The notes below the pieces were generated by a model. The model was not told the origin of the DNA, searched no databases, and worked only from the letters and a program-made list of their open reading frames with translations. The position numbers and the translations under genes were made by a program. DNA of 64,000 bases from Panaeolus papilionaceus (taxonomy: Eukaryota > Basidiomycota > Agaricomycetes > Agaricales), in NCBI GenBank assembly GCA_015501605.1, contig JADNRZ010000012.1, positions 1,364,001 through 1,428,000 on the forward strand, in the 5' to 3' direction. Positions within the stretch are counted from its first letter, which is position 1. Each line of letters starts with the position of its first letter. This document shows positions 1 through 12,153 of this stretch, in pieces.

Positions 1-2421
1 AGTCTTCAACGCGAATGGCTGGGACTATCATCGTCACCTATGGGAAACCTGTATGTGCACATAAACTCGTCGCTTCAGCGGCGCTCATCATTTGCGTCAG
101 ATGGACGAGTTATAAGATTCAAGGGTCTGTTCGGGGTGAGAGCGACATCCTTCCAGCAATATCAGGTCGTGTGTTTATTCAATCCTGTAGGAGAACATGC
201 TCTATACGTACGACCCAAAGGCATTACACCATATTTTAGTCAAGGTACGCTGATGTAGCACTTTGTCCAATTCGGGTGCTCATTCTCCGCAGGACCAAGA
301 CGTGTTTGAACAAACGCCTTCAGTCATTGTGTAAAGCTCTTCCTGGGTAGTTATCAGGAATTTACACTAATAATTCTGTTGCTGTAGCGGGACGAGACTC
401 CTCTTTGGTCCTGGTCTTCTTGGCACACTGGGTAAGTGCTGTTTCCGTAGTCATCTACACTGCCTGACTGTTCTTTAGGTGATTACCACAGGAAGCAACG
501 GAAACTTCTGAACCCGGTGTTCTCAATCGCACACATGCGTCAAATGAGTACGAGATTCCCATCTTCGTGTATTATTGGAACTGTTTTTCATATCTGTCGT
601 AATTCGCTCTGACACACAGTGCCAATCTTCTATAGGATTACTCACAAGGTCAGTTGAACCTGCTCCATAAGAAAAAAAGTCATCACTAAATTCTCTGATA
701 TTCTCTGACACCTGACACTGGACGGTTGTACAGTTGGAAGCATCAATTTTGAAGCAAGTGCAGCCTGGTCCAAAGGAAGTACGTCAGCGTCGCGGACACT
801 CATCATAGCATGCGTCCCCTAATGGTTGTAAATACAGATTGATATGCTTTCGTGGATGGGACGCACTGCGCTTGAGCTGATTGGCCAGTGTGGATTTGGA
901 CATTCGTTCGACGACCTCACTGAGGGTTACAACGAACACTCGTACAGCTCGGCAATCAAGAAAGTTGTGTAAGCAGCTCCACTTCCTTTCTCGCATTGAG
1001 CAAGCACTTGAGACAGCTTTATCCATGTGTTCCAGACCCGTAACGTTCAGGATGGTGTTTTTCCGCGTCCATGGCCTTCACCATGTCGTCAAAATCGGGT
1101 CAGATGCGTTTCGTCGTAAACTGATCGATATTTTACCCTGGCCAGCTATGAAAGAGGCTAGGGATATCGCCGACGCATTGCACAAAACTTCCTTGGATAT
1201 TTACCAAGCGAAGAAAAGGGCTATCCTCGAAGGAAACCAGGAGGTGATGGACCACATCAGTCATGGAAAAGACATTTTGAGTATTCTTAGTACGTTCAAC
1301 TCATTTTTTCGGGGTATCTCAAAATTAACCGTATCTCGTTAAAGTGAAGGCAAACATGGAGGCTTCCGATGAAGATCGACTGCCAGAAGAGGAGATTTAC
1401 GGCCAGATCGCGTACGTCTCCGTTGACCCACCTTTCGTAACTTTATTGAGACATGGTTTAGTACGTTCACCTTTGCTGGTATGGATACAACATCCAACGC
1501 TATTGCACGTATCTTGTGGCTACTGGCACAACACACGGACATTCAAGATAAGCTCAGAAGGGAACTGAAGCAGGCAATCGATAACTTCGGGAGAGAAATA
1601 CCATACGACAACCTCGTCGCTCTCCCTTATCTGGATGCGATTTGTCGCGAAACTATGAGACTGTGAGCTTCCCTGATAACTTACAACACATCTGCTCTAA
1701 TCATTTTTCACCTAGGTATGCTCCCGCATGGCAGCTGTTGCGAAAGTGCATATCTTTGAATCATATTTTTGCATCCTGAACGTCCTACTAATAATTTCCT
1801 CACCAGACCGACAAAAGACATATTCCTCCCACTCTCGAGCCCCATCAAAACCGTGGGCAGTACCGAAATTAACGAGATACTGGTTCCGAAGGGCACGACC
1901 GTTATGTGCGGTCTTCTAGCTTCAAATAGGAACACAGAAATATGGGGTCTTGACGCACTCGAGTGGAAGCCAGAACGATGGATTGAAGGACTCCCTAAAG
2001 CGGTCGCAGACGCACATCTACCCGGAGTTTATTCGCACTTGCAAGTACCCTTGAAACATATTTCAACAAATGACTGACACGAACCCTGCAAACAGAATGA
2101 CGTTCTCTGGAGGGAGTCGAGCGTGCATGTAAGCGATTTTTTATTTTGAGTGTCGAGACGTAAATTAATTGCTGTTGCGTTAGTGGCTTCAAGTTCTCTC
2201 AGCTGGAAATGAGTACGTCTGGATAATTCCAATTATTCCCTACACCTCTCATTGCTCATCTATCTAACCCAGAAACGGTCCTCGCTGTCCTCATTCCCCG
2301 ATTCGAATTTTCTCCATCTCAAGAAATTATATGGCGCATGACGAACATTGTCACTCCCGCTCTTGCCCACGGAGACCATCAGAAACCTCAAATGCCGCTC
2401 ATGGTCAAGTTAGCTGCTTAG
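1..2421 (+). CDS. Cytochrome P450 monooxygenase, copy 1 (5' end beyond window)
   Basis: A multi-exon P450, probably an ER-anchored monooxygenase of the fungal type close to CYP5150-like enzymes (the family name is inferred). Exons read VFNANGWDYH (from base 4), DGRVIRFKGLFG, YDPKALHHILVK, LLFGPGLLGTL, KQRKLLNPVFSIAHMRQM and MLSWMGRTALELIGQ. The I-helix motif AGMDTTSN is near 1480-1500, the ExxR helix ETMR near 1650, WKPERW near 1970, and the haem loop FSGGSRACIG is split by an intron at about 2101-2190. It ends PLMVKLAA-stop at 2421. All key P450 residues are intact and I saw no frameshift, so it looks functional. The membrane anchor exon lies left of the window. It is tandem with the two P450 loci downstream, and the third copy served as the guide for exon borders. 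Confidence 0.85.
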
Positions 2422-3091
2422 ATCAGTTGATGCGTAGCGTACGTTCGCTCATGTTTGAATGGCGGCGGGTGCCCCCAATATATATATATATATTTTTGTT
2501 GTTCTCCGTGTCACTGGTTCTACGTTCTGCTGTCGCGTGATGGCACACAATCCTCATGTATCTGGATCGTGATAATAACCATGCAGCTTTGGTTATCACA
2601 GCTTTCTAGAACTTGTCCTCTTATTTTCAACTCTTTATTGGTGGTACTCAGACAGCGAAGCTGAGGGCCTTAAAAGGATTCAGGTGGTGACAACGTCTCG
2701 GGTTTTGTACCTTTCGCTTACATGTTTACGATGATGCTGACTGCTATGAAACTGTCACACGGTTTTCTAGGAGGAAGTCTTTCAGACGGCTAACAATATG
2801 ATGCACTTCTTCAATATGTCCTTTGATAATAAAAGCCCCGAGCATCGCACAAACCGATCAGGTCGTCCTTCATCGATTAAAATAAACCTGGCTAATTTTA
2901 ACATCGAGGCCTTTGCCCTCTATACCGGTTGTCATATGTTCATTCACAAACCGGCAATCTGCACGTCATTCAGCTTCCGTTGAGCGGTGGATTCTGAAGA
3001 CACTACCTTGTTGATGATTCTCATTTTATAGCCTATCCCAAAAAACACAAGTTATTGGATATGAATACGACGTCCATGCTTCATCTCGTAG
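2422..3091. other. Intergenic stretch, probably eroded 5' half of P450 copy 2
   Basis: No coding sequence is recognisable here. The position is where the N-terminal half of the second P450 should lie, but I could not align it to copies 1 or 3. A short TA-dinucleotide tract lies near 2479-2492. Confidence 0.4.
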
Positions 3092-5685
3092 CCCCATCAC
3101 ATTTCGAATGGCATTTTTGCGCGTCTACGCTCTTCATCATCTGGTGGAGATCGGGTCTGCTTCATTCCGTCGCAAGCTGATTGACTACCTTCGTTCCCCG
3201 CTATGCGAGAAGCGAGAGCGTTTGGTTGATGAATTGCACAACACTTCCCTGAGGATTTATCAATCACAAAAGAAGGCGGTGCTCGAAGGAGTTGAAGGAA
3301 TCGACAAAGATAAAAAGGACATTCTGAGTATTTCCAGTAGGTTTTTTATTTATATGCTGTTACTCATACTCGTGACTTATCATTGGTCCAGTGAAAGCGA
3401 AGCTTGAGGCCCGGGGGAGGATCGCTTAACTGAGGAAGAGGTTTACGGATAAATTTTGTATGTCTTTTTGTTTCATACATGTGTCGCATGTCTGTACTTA
3501 ATAGAGTTACAAAGCACATTCACCTTCGGAGGTACTGATACGACATCAAATGCCGTTGCTTGTATTCTGTGGATTCTCTCAAGGAACAAAGACATCCAGG
3601 ACAAGCGTCGCCGTGAAGTCCGAGAAGCAATCGAACAAGCTGATGGTGATATTCCTCATGATGATTTGGTCGCCTTGCCTTATCTCGATGCCATTTGTCG
3701 AGAGACCCTTCGTGTATACAGTCCTGTCTGGTCGATCTTCCGCAAGTGAGCATTTCATATTTCTTACCAATCCAATTTGACTTAAACTCTCGAATCCGAA
3801 GGCCAAACCAAGATGCCGTTCTGCCGCTATCTCGCCCTATCACTGCAGTCGATGGTAGTACAACGAATGAAATTGTTGTCCCGAAGGGGATGACCATTAT
3901 TTGCGGCTTGCTTGCTTCTACAGATATATGGGGTCCCGACTCCTATGAGTGGAAGGCTGAGCGTTGGTTGAACGGGCTCGATGGGAAGTTTGCTGAAGCA
4001 CATGTCCTTGGTGTCTGTTCACATTTGTGATCTTGATGCCAATGCTTCGCTCCAGTTTTACTGATATGTATAATAGAATAACATTCTCCGGAAGTGGGAG
4101 GTCTTGCATGTGAGTATTAATATTTCCATATGCAGACTGACGAGTTTAAATATTGAAATAGAGGCTTCAAGTTCTCCCAACTTGAGATGAGTGAGTAGCA
4201 ATGTTATCTCAATCTCGAGTTTCTCAGGACCTGATCTATTGAATCCAGAAACCATTCACGCTATTCTCGTCTCTTGATTCGAATTTTCAGCCTGGCAAGC
4301 CATTACCTGGCACAAGACATCTATTGTGACTCCGTGCTTTCGAAGGGTGACCAATATTCCCAGTGAAACTCACATCTGAGCAAATAGCGCTTAAACTGAG
4401 CGCATCTGAGCTGAACTGTGAATATGCGTGAAAATCTGTGAGTAAATGAGTACTTTTTTCATCGTTTTACTGAACGAAATGGATCTGATGACCACTGAGC
4501 CAACATGACGCAGTCCGAGCTTCATTATCAAGTAGTATATTGAGTTTTTTGTGAGTATTATTCGAATGAATTTTCCATACGCTCACATGATCACTTCGAA
4601 GTTTGTCAAGACCGAAGAATTCAATTTGTCTAGTCCCCGCCCCTTCCTTCCTCCGTACCACCACCATCACCACGACCGGCTTCACCCACATCGATACTGT
4701 CCCCTACTATCCTCGTATCCCGTGCTCAAGCCGACCCTTCCTAACTACAGTGTCTACTGTCGCTTCAGGCTGTCACGGCGATAAGTCCATCATAATATTG
4801 ATGCCATTGGTGTGTTATCTCAAATGTATGTGATAGAAAAACGCGCATATATGCGCACTTTTGGGGGCTTAGCGTTGACAGCATTGTTCCAGATCAGGTG
4901 AGAGGGGTAGAGGGGCCTCTTTCTGGCAGCCTGGTGTTATGGTAGTTTCAAGTGAAGCTGCTCTTCCGTTCAAGTTATCAGCCCCGCTGTGGCCAGGGTG
5001 TCGGAGTCGCTCTTGTGAGAAGGTAAGTTGATATATTTCCTCTTCTCTTCTCCACTGACAACCATTTTGGTTTCTTTTTCATCGAGATTCACCCTTGAAG
5101 ACCATCAAAATTTCCTGGTTGGCAAGTACCGCGGACCAACGATATAGGGCTCATGCCTGCCACTCAAGTGCGTTTATTCTTCTTTGGGTGTCAGGTTGCC
5201 AGGCTGACTCTACTGCCTTTTATTAATAGTTGTATTTCTCTAGGAATAAGAAGGAAAATGGTGGCTCTGGCCTTAGATATGTAGGGCGCGCAGGGAGCAG
5301 ACGGCAGGCAAAGGTCGATACCCATTGCACCTATGTAGCTATATTAGCTCAGATGTGCTCAGATAAAATAAGGAATAAATCAATTTTATTGTATTATTTT
5401 TTCAAAACTAATGCTCAGTCAGAATCAGATCCTCTCGGATGTGCTCAGATTTTGTCGGTTTTCATCAGCGAAGCTTAAGGAAAACTACAGTCATTTTCCT
5501 CAGATGTGCTCATTTGAGTGGAAAAATTACGGAGCACAAATGTGTATATCTGAGGAATTTCTTTGATCAGATACGCTCAGCTCTCCCCAGTGCTGCTCGG
5601 ATGTACTCAGATGCGAGTTTCACTGGGCGACCAATCCCTGCCCCAGCTACCTTTAATGATGAAATTGGCTCCAGAGACCTGCTAG
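3092..5685 (+). pseudogene. Cytochrome P450 copy 2, truncated and interrupted
   Basis: Only the C-terminal half of a P450 remains. It starts at PITFRMAFLRVYALHHLVEIG (3094 on). The I-helix reads GGTDTTSN (3530-3550) instead of AGTDTTSN, followed by ETLRVYSP, WKAERW and a haem loop FSGSGRSCM. Decay is clear. The N-terminal ~200 residues are missing. The EDRLTEEEVYG exon (about 3415-3450) is out of frame and ends in a stop. A stop replaces Arg in LVS*FEF (about 4276). A 1.27-kb element sits in the last exon. The original C-terminus, LPLMMKLAPETC-stop, resumes at 5650-5685 beyond the element. This is a dead tandem duplicate of its neighbours. Confidence 0.85.
4356..5628. mobile_element. Non-autonomous TIR DNA element (hAT-like) inside P450 pseudogene
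   Basis: The outer ends are inverted copies: CCCAGTGAAACTCACATCTG at 4359 and, on the opposite strand ending at 5627, the same with G for A at one position. The 7-bp sequence GACCAAT flanks it at 4349-4355 and 5629-5635, which fits a 7-8 bp target duplication, although the left end carries 3 extra bases (ATT) and the right end 1. Subterminal motifs of the type CTCAGATGTGCTCAG recur, mainly near the right end. No transposase reading frame is recognisable, so it is a MITE-like derivative. hAT membership is inferred from the duplication length only. Confidence 0.7.
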
Positions 5686-6571
5686 GACACCTATGTAACT
5701 CGTCTATTTTGACGTCGACCATGTAATCGACTTTAAGTCATGAAGAACGTGTAATATCAGTGTCATGTTGAAAGGGCAAGACGGTCAGGGGCTTCATTCC
5801 CTTTCTTGGGTGCAACTCCGACATTGTGATCCGACACCTGCGGCTCCGACGATTGAATTTTGAACTTGAACATGACCAACGCCACCTGCTCATCTCGATA
5901 ATTCATTCTCCACCTCCATTCAATCTCCTTTGCTGTTATGAATAGGACTTGAATGTTGCTTATCATCAGCTGGTTTTCTAAATCTTATGATAGGAAGAAT
6001 CCCAGATCGATTTACGACGAACAAACTGACAAGATGCCAGTTCTTGCAACCCAAGAGTCTCCAAAGAACTTTGCCTACAAGGCTGAGCTATTCTGTGGAT
6101 CATCTGCTGTGATTCTGCGGAACAAATTCGCAGTCATCTTTAAATCTCATGTCTCAGACGAATTGGGGTATCGCGTCATAATCACAGGCATGCCCTGCTG
6201 GCGGTGGGGACGACTTAGTAAGTAAGTGGCACGTCCATGGATTCTTCCATTCTGACCATTTATTTTAAGGTATTGAGACCTATATTGAGGTGTGGTCCTC
6301 AACAAGCATGACCTCACGCAGTCGGCGATTACAACTGCTTACACATTTCTAATTCACAAGGTAAACGCGTTCTGAATATCTTCTGCTGTCATCATCCGAG
6401 TCAACTTCGATTTGAAGAGATTCACTTCTCTAAGCAGCCATACCTGTCATCCTTGGTTTCACTTTGAACCTTATCCGTTTCCGATGCGCGCAGCGCACTC
6501 CCACAATAGAATAAGTTGCGAACCCGGAGAAGGAGCTACCCAAGGCTCCGAATTACTTTTAGGTGTTCTGA
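5686..6571. other. Intergenic, no gene recognised
   Basis: An open frame at 5953-6225 (90 codons) has no recognisable domain and no clear promoter. The right part is the upstream region of P450 copy 3. Confidence 0.4.
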
Positions 6572-6579
6572 GATATAAG
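6572..6579 (+). promoter_or_regulatory. TATA box of P450 copy 3
   Basis: GATATAAG lies about 62 bp upstream of the ATG at 6641. Confidence 0.5.
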
Positions 6580-6640
6580 TAGCCTTCAAACAGGCTCTCT
6601 AGGTTCATCGTTGCCCATTCTTCATTCAACGTCGCCCATC

Positions 6641-9240
6641 ATGACAACAGTCCATCCCCTCATCCATATTGGTGTTATCTCCCTGGCATCGTGGTACTTC
6701 TGGCAGCTAGTCCGGCAAACCTTTTTCAAAAGCCAGCTGGAGAACATCCCAGGCCCGCCTTCTGACTCGCTGTTGCGAGGTATGTGAAAAAATTACAACA
6801 ACATCACAAATGCTGACGGGCTGACTGTCTGTCTGTTTGTTCTACGCAGGTGTCTTTCCCAGAATCTTCAACATCAATGCCTGGGATTATACCCAATGGT
6901 TATGGGAGAAGTGTACGGATGGATATTTATTTTCAGTCCTCCTTGGTGTTTTTGACGCATCTTACGGACAGATGACGGGGTCATAAGGTTTAAGGGACCG
7001 TTAAACGTGAGCCATCATTATCCACGGTCGACAACTGCATTGATCTCAGATGATGCACGTTGCAGCGAAATCACCTCTACGTCTATGATCCAAAAGCATT
7101 ACATCACATCCTCGTCAAAGTATGTGAATTTACGCCTTGTCCATGGATTCACTTTAATCTCAGTCAACTTCAGGATCAGAATATATTTCAACAAGAGCCG
7201 TCGGTTACAGCGTACGCGTCTACTCGTTACGAAAAGGAGACTGGCTTAAATTCCTCCTTCACGATTTCAGATCAAGATACCTGCTTTTTGGCCCGGGCCT
7301 GCTCACCACACTTGGTTCGTTGTGGCCATTTTTGCTCCTCTGAGAGTTGTCTTTTCTGACGTTGCTACTCCAGGCGATCATCACAAAAAACAGCGTAAAA
7401 TGCTAAACCCTGTCTTCTCTATTGCACACATGCGCCAAATGAGTATGACTATTGACAGTGTTCGGATGTGCTTCTTATTAATCTGCAATTATTTTTTTTT
7501 GTCAGTGCCCATCTTTTACAACATCGTGCACAAGGTTCGCAGGATATATGGATTGATATGTTGTAGGTTATTCAAAGATCACACATAGCTGGAGTCGTCC
7601 CTCTTAAAGCAGGTTCAAGATGGCCCCAAGGAGGTGAGTTAAACGTTACGCGTTCTCTTCAAGGCGCTAAGTACGGTCATGCTTCCTCTGGTTAGATTGA
7701 AATGCTCTCGTGGATGGGACGCACCGCTTTGGAGTTGATCAGTCAAAGCGGCTTCGGTTATTCTTTTGATGATCTGGCGGAAGAAGATTACACTGAGTCG
7801 TCGTACAGTGTTGCCCTCAAGCAGATTGTGTACGTTGCTCATAAGTGAACACCTTATTGTCCTCATGAACCAACGCCTGTTGCTGTAGCCCTGTTATATT
7901 CCGACTGCTCTTTGTTCGGTCTTTTATCCTTCCATTCATCGCTAACTTTGGGACCCCGGGGTTCCGCAGGAAGGCTATTGACTGGATTCCGATCGCGTCC
8001 CTGAAAGAGTCTAGGGATCTTGTTGATGTGCTTCACCAGACCTCCCTTGAAATTTACCAGTCAAAAAAGAAGGCATTGATGGAGGGTAATGAAGCTGTAG
8101 CGGATCAGATTGCACAGGGGAAGGATATCTTGAGCATACTCAGTAGGCTTCTCTTTCTCGCATAGCAAATCAGCCAAGGCAGCTGATCACGTTGGATGGG
8201 AAATTAGTGAAAGCAAATATGGAAGCGTCCGATGAAGACCGTCTCCCAGACGAAGAAATCTACTCCCAAATCTCGTAAGTATAATTGTTTCGTGCTGAAG
8301 CATGGTTGGACATTGATTTTCCTCTATAGGACATTCACTTTCGCTGGTACTGACACCACTTCTAATGCGCTGGCCCGTACATTGTGGCTGTTGGCTCAGC
8401 ACAAAGACATTCAGGATAAACTTCGCGTCGAGATTAAAGAGGCGATCAGCAAGGCAGGTGGCGACCTCCCTTACGACGAACTTGTAGCACTCCCATACCT
8501 GGACGCAATTTGCAGAGAGACGCTGCGATTGTACAGCCCGGTTCTGCATCTAAACCGCAAGTATGTTACTCACATCTCAATCCTGCATCGACCTTGTCTT
8601 ACTTACTGGATATAGGCCGACACAGGATATCGTCTTACCATTACATCGTCCCATTAAAGGCCTGGATGGAACCCTTATGTCAGAGATTCTAGTCCCAAAA
8701 GGGACCAAAGTTCATGTTTCGCTGCTCGCAACCAATAGAGACAAGGATCTTTGGGGCGAAGACGCTGGAGAGTGGAAACCTGAACGATGGTTGAAACCAA
8801 TGAGGGATAGTGTGGTCGACGCGAAAGTTCCTGGAATTTATTCTCACTTGTAAGTGGGTACAAGTTCCATCAAGCTCCGTATGTTGATGACGTTCTTAGG
8901 ATGACGTTCTCCGCTGGTAGCCGTGCCTGCATGTAAGTCCCCGTCCATATTTCCACGATCCAGACGCAAATATATGTTTCAACCTCAAAATAGAGGATTC
9001 AAGTTTTCGCAGTTAGAAATGAGTACGCACACAACATCATCCCTCCCGTATTTTGTTCTCATCAGGTATTCTTTCACAGAGACAGTCCTTTCCCTACTTA
9101 TCTCTCGCTTCGAGTTCTCGCTTTCCCAAGAGATCTTCTGGCAGATGACGAACATAGTCACTCCTGTCATCAGGCACGCAAAGGGAGGTGGCCTCGGGAC
9201 TCGACCAGAACTACCTCTAATTGTCAAGCGTGCCACATGA
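6641..9240 (+). CDS. Cytochrome P450 monooxygenase, copy 3 (complete)
   Basis: The start at 6641 opens a membrane anchor (MTTVHPLIHIGVISLASWYF) and a proline hinge, NIPGPPSDS. The exons then match copy 1: FPRIFNINAWDY, RFKGPL, YDPKALHHILVK, LLFGPGLLTTL, KQRKMLNPVFSIAHMRQM, MLSWMGRTALELIS. The I-helix is AGTDTTSN (8346-8370), the ExxR helix ETLRLYSP (8515-8540), then WKPERW (about 8777) and the haem loop FSAGSRACM/GFKFSQLEM split by an intron near 8930-8995. It ends PLIVKRAT-stop at 9240. There are about 15 exons, which is usual for this group. Expected role: haem-thiolate oxygenation at the ER with NADPH-P450 reductase; the substrate is unknown. The O-methyltransferase 540 bp downstream is a plausible pathway partner, by position only. 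Confidence 0.88.
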
Positions 9241-9734
9241 AGGATAGTAAAGGGGACTTCCAACTCTGCTTGACAGAAATCAAATTTAATACATGCTTGT
9301 CTGTTCTTCTCGTTACTCATCGTTTTTAATTTTACCCTGACTAATATATACTTTCTTGAAGTTTATGGATCATGGCTGTGCTCTATGACAACCATCTGTT
9401 TATTCTGAATAAAGTGAGAAATCTGATGGCTCTATCATTGGGTCGAGTCGAGTACTTCCTATTCCAATCAGGCATGCGGCAAGAAAAGAATTGATATCGC
9501 TGTCGAATACATCCATACCTCATATGGCTTGCTTTACGTTGGTTCCCCAGTGCATAGCTATGCAAATTGACTTGAGAAATCGTTGCTTGCTGACAATGCT
9601 GTTGATGCGTCTCCGCAGACGATATTTGAGGGATTGTTAAGCGAAACAAAGCACCACCTGACTGAAGTGTCTGTGTCTGATTGAAATTCTTCCATCAAAG
9701 TGGCAAAGGTCAGCTAATTTCTCAAAAACTGCCG

Positions 9735-9742
9735 TATAAAAA
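9735..9742 (+). promoter_or_regulatory. TATA box of O-methyltransferase
   Basis: TATAAAAA lies 41 bp upstream of the ATG at 9783. Confidence 0.5.
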
Positions 9743-9782
9743 AGCTCACTGTTTTTTCTACACCCCATTCAAATTACCCATC

Positions 9783-11536
9783 ATGCACCAAGCTCATACT
9801 CCTGCCGTTGTTGCCACAAGACTCGAGGAACTCCTCTCGACCATCGATGCATCTGCAGCAGAACTCAAGAAATTCCTCGTCCAACAAGCACAAAGCACTC
9901 AAGTAGGAACAGATCTCAAGGACACGAGCTCACGCTCCCTATACCCGTTTTACGCAGACCCGACTGTCGCGTCTCATGCATCCTTGGTGAAGCTGGCCTG
10001 CGAAAGGCTCATAACACTCGTCACTCCTCCTCATGTGAGCGTAATGGAGCAATCAACTTCAGTGAGTCTCTTCAACAACAAGAAGCGTCGACCATCACTT
10101 ACAAAATCCTGTTCCTTTCATAACAGTTTTTTACTACTGTCGCGATGAGCATATGCATGAACCACGACGTGGCACGACATATTCAGGATCTTTCCAGCGA
10201 CGATCGAGGCGCCCCGCTTGAAGAGGTGGCAGATGCAGCGATGCTTGATCAAGAGCTTTTAGGTAAGTCACTAGTAAGTTTGTCGGGCATGTATTGCTGA
10301 TGTCGTCTCTATAGGCCGTGTGCTTCGTTATTTGTCCCAGAGGGGAACCTTTCAGGAGGATGGTCCTGCGCGTTTCAAAAATACAACAACATCGCTAACA
10401 CTAACAAACGATGCCGAATTTAAGGCGTTTATGAGTTTATTGTGCGCCCTCCCCCTTTTCTTTAGCTTCATTGGGTGCTTATAAGCATTTGCAATTTGAT
10501 GATACCATCCTGCAGAACTACTGAGTGCCGGGATGCTTCCTCGAAATTGGGCACGTACCTGCAAGAGAAATATCGTGCTTCAAAGACTACAAGTGACGTG
10601 CAAGAAAGCCTTCCCAGCCCGTTCAACATGTACAGTGGCCTCCCCCTGTATCAATGGCTTCATCAACCCGAAAACATTCTGAGGTCTCAAAACTTCAACC
10701 AAGCAATGCGAGGGGTGTCTAAGTGTGAAAGCCTCTTCTCAATTCCGGCGGGTGAGCTAATTGATAACTTCATATCACCCGATACATTACACATGCGCTG
10801 ACGTACAATTCTAGATTATCCGTTCAGTGATCTCCCGCCCAATACGACCATCGTTGACGTTGGTGGTGGCATAGGCGCACTCGCCGAGACGATATTACCG
10901 GAATGCCCTCATCTGAAGATGGTCGTCCAAGATATGGAGCCAGTCATCAAGTCAGCTGTTGAGAAACCCAGCGATACAATCAAGCAACTCATGGATAACG
11001 GTCGGCTTCGCTTCGAAGCGCAGGACTTCTTCAAGGACCAGAAGGAGACATCAAGAGGCAACGCATTTTTACTATGCAATGTTCTGTAAGCCAACGTTTC
11101 CGTATTTAGTATCTTCTTTCTGTCATGGGTGAAGGCTGACATTCATCCTCCTTGCACTAGCCTTAATCAATCAGACGACGACTCGCTTCGAATTCTTCAA
11201 TGTATACGCAAATCAGATCCTTCCAAGCTGATCATTATCGATCGATTCTACGGGCCATTCTTCCCAGTCGAGGCCAATACCTCTGATGGAGAGCGAGAGA
11301 TATATGGTGCTATTCGAAAGGCCTCTCGGAGCAGTCAAAAAACAGCAGGGCGACCTAGCTCACAGGCTGTATCGGCTGTATTTGACATGCTCATGGCGAC
11401 GATGTTTGCGACGAAAACGCGAACTCAGGAACAGTGGACAGAGTTGTTGGCTCGAGCAGGCTATGAGGTCGTTAGTGTTACACCAGTTCGTGCTTCTTCG
11501 GGGCATGTGGTGATAGATGCTCGAATTCGCAGCTGA
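9783..11536 (+). CDS. O-methyltransferase family 2 (SAM-dependent), atypical active site
   Basis: Start at 9783 (MHQAHTPAVVATRLEELLST). The N-terminal dimerisation-type region includes FYADPTVASHASLVKLACER. The later exons carry PFNMYSGLPLYQWL, the SAM-binding glycine motif TTIVDVGGGIGALAE (about 10840-10885), the acidic VVQDMEP and EAQDFFKD, and the C-terminus WTELLARAGYEVVSV to a stop at 11536. This order is that of Methyltransf_2 proteins. The helix that normally reads V-L-H-(D/N)-W reads NVL/LNQSDDDS across the intron at 11086-11160. The catalytic base His is therefore Leu and the following Trp is Gln. Either it is inactive or it uses another base. About five introns. It sits between a P450 array and a hydrophobin. 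Confidence 0.82.
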
Positions 11537-12071
11537 GTGCACTAGCGCCTCTTATTAGTCTGGGAGATAGATAGTGGACAAGTGGCATATTGTAACAGGG
11601 CTCTTCTGCAATATAATCAACATTGGTGTAGAGTATAGCTGGGTTCATGTTCGAACTTTCGAGCTAAATTTCGACGTCAATGTCGATGTCAGTGAAATGA
11701 AACATAACGTGGGGCATGGTTCGCATGTTCAACGTCAACGTCAAACAAACCGAAGGCTGTAAAATCAAAATCCTCAGCTGGCAGTAGCTATAGGTTATGC
11801 CAAAGTCCAGATGATCTTTTCCTTGTCTAATATCTTCAAGCATCGATATCGATGTTGGTGATGCATCTAGCTGGCTCCAAGAGGTAAGTAGCTCCTATTG
11901 CCTGGACGATTATTCTACTCTATTCAGGGAGACATGTCCCTTGAAGTCTGAGTCAAATCCTCTGTCAAAAAATGGACGGGTTACTCCGTGTGGCAGAGAT
12001 TCACTTCGCTGTTTGATAGCATCATGTTAGGCTGGTGCCAAAGGTAAAACGCATCTAGCGCCGACTCAACG

Positions 12072-12079
12072 GATATAAG
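12072..12079 (+). promoter_or_regulatory. TATA box of hydrophobin 1
   Basis: GATATAAG lies about 75 bp upstream of the ATG at 12154. Confidence 0.5.
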
Positions 12080-12153
12080 AACTGCAGCGTAAACACAGAT
12101 CGAATTGCGGCAAGGCATTCGGTTATTCTGTCCTATTTCATCTGCTTTCTATC

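Noticed and set aside
1..11536. Biosynthetic gene cluster
   Set aside because: P450s and a methyltransferase are adjacent, but no terpene synthase, PKS, NRPS or other core enzyme is present in the window. The group is better described as a tandem P450 array with one neighbour.
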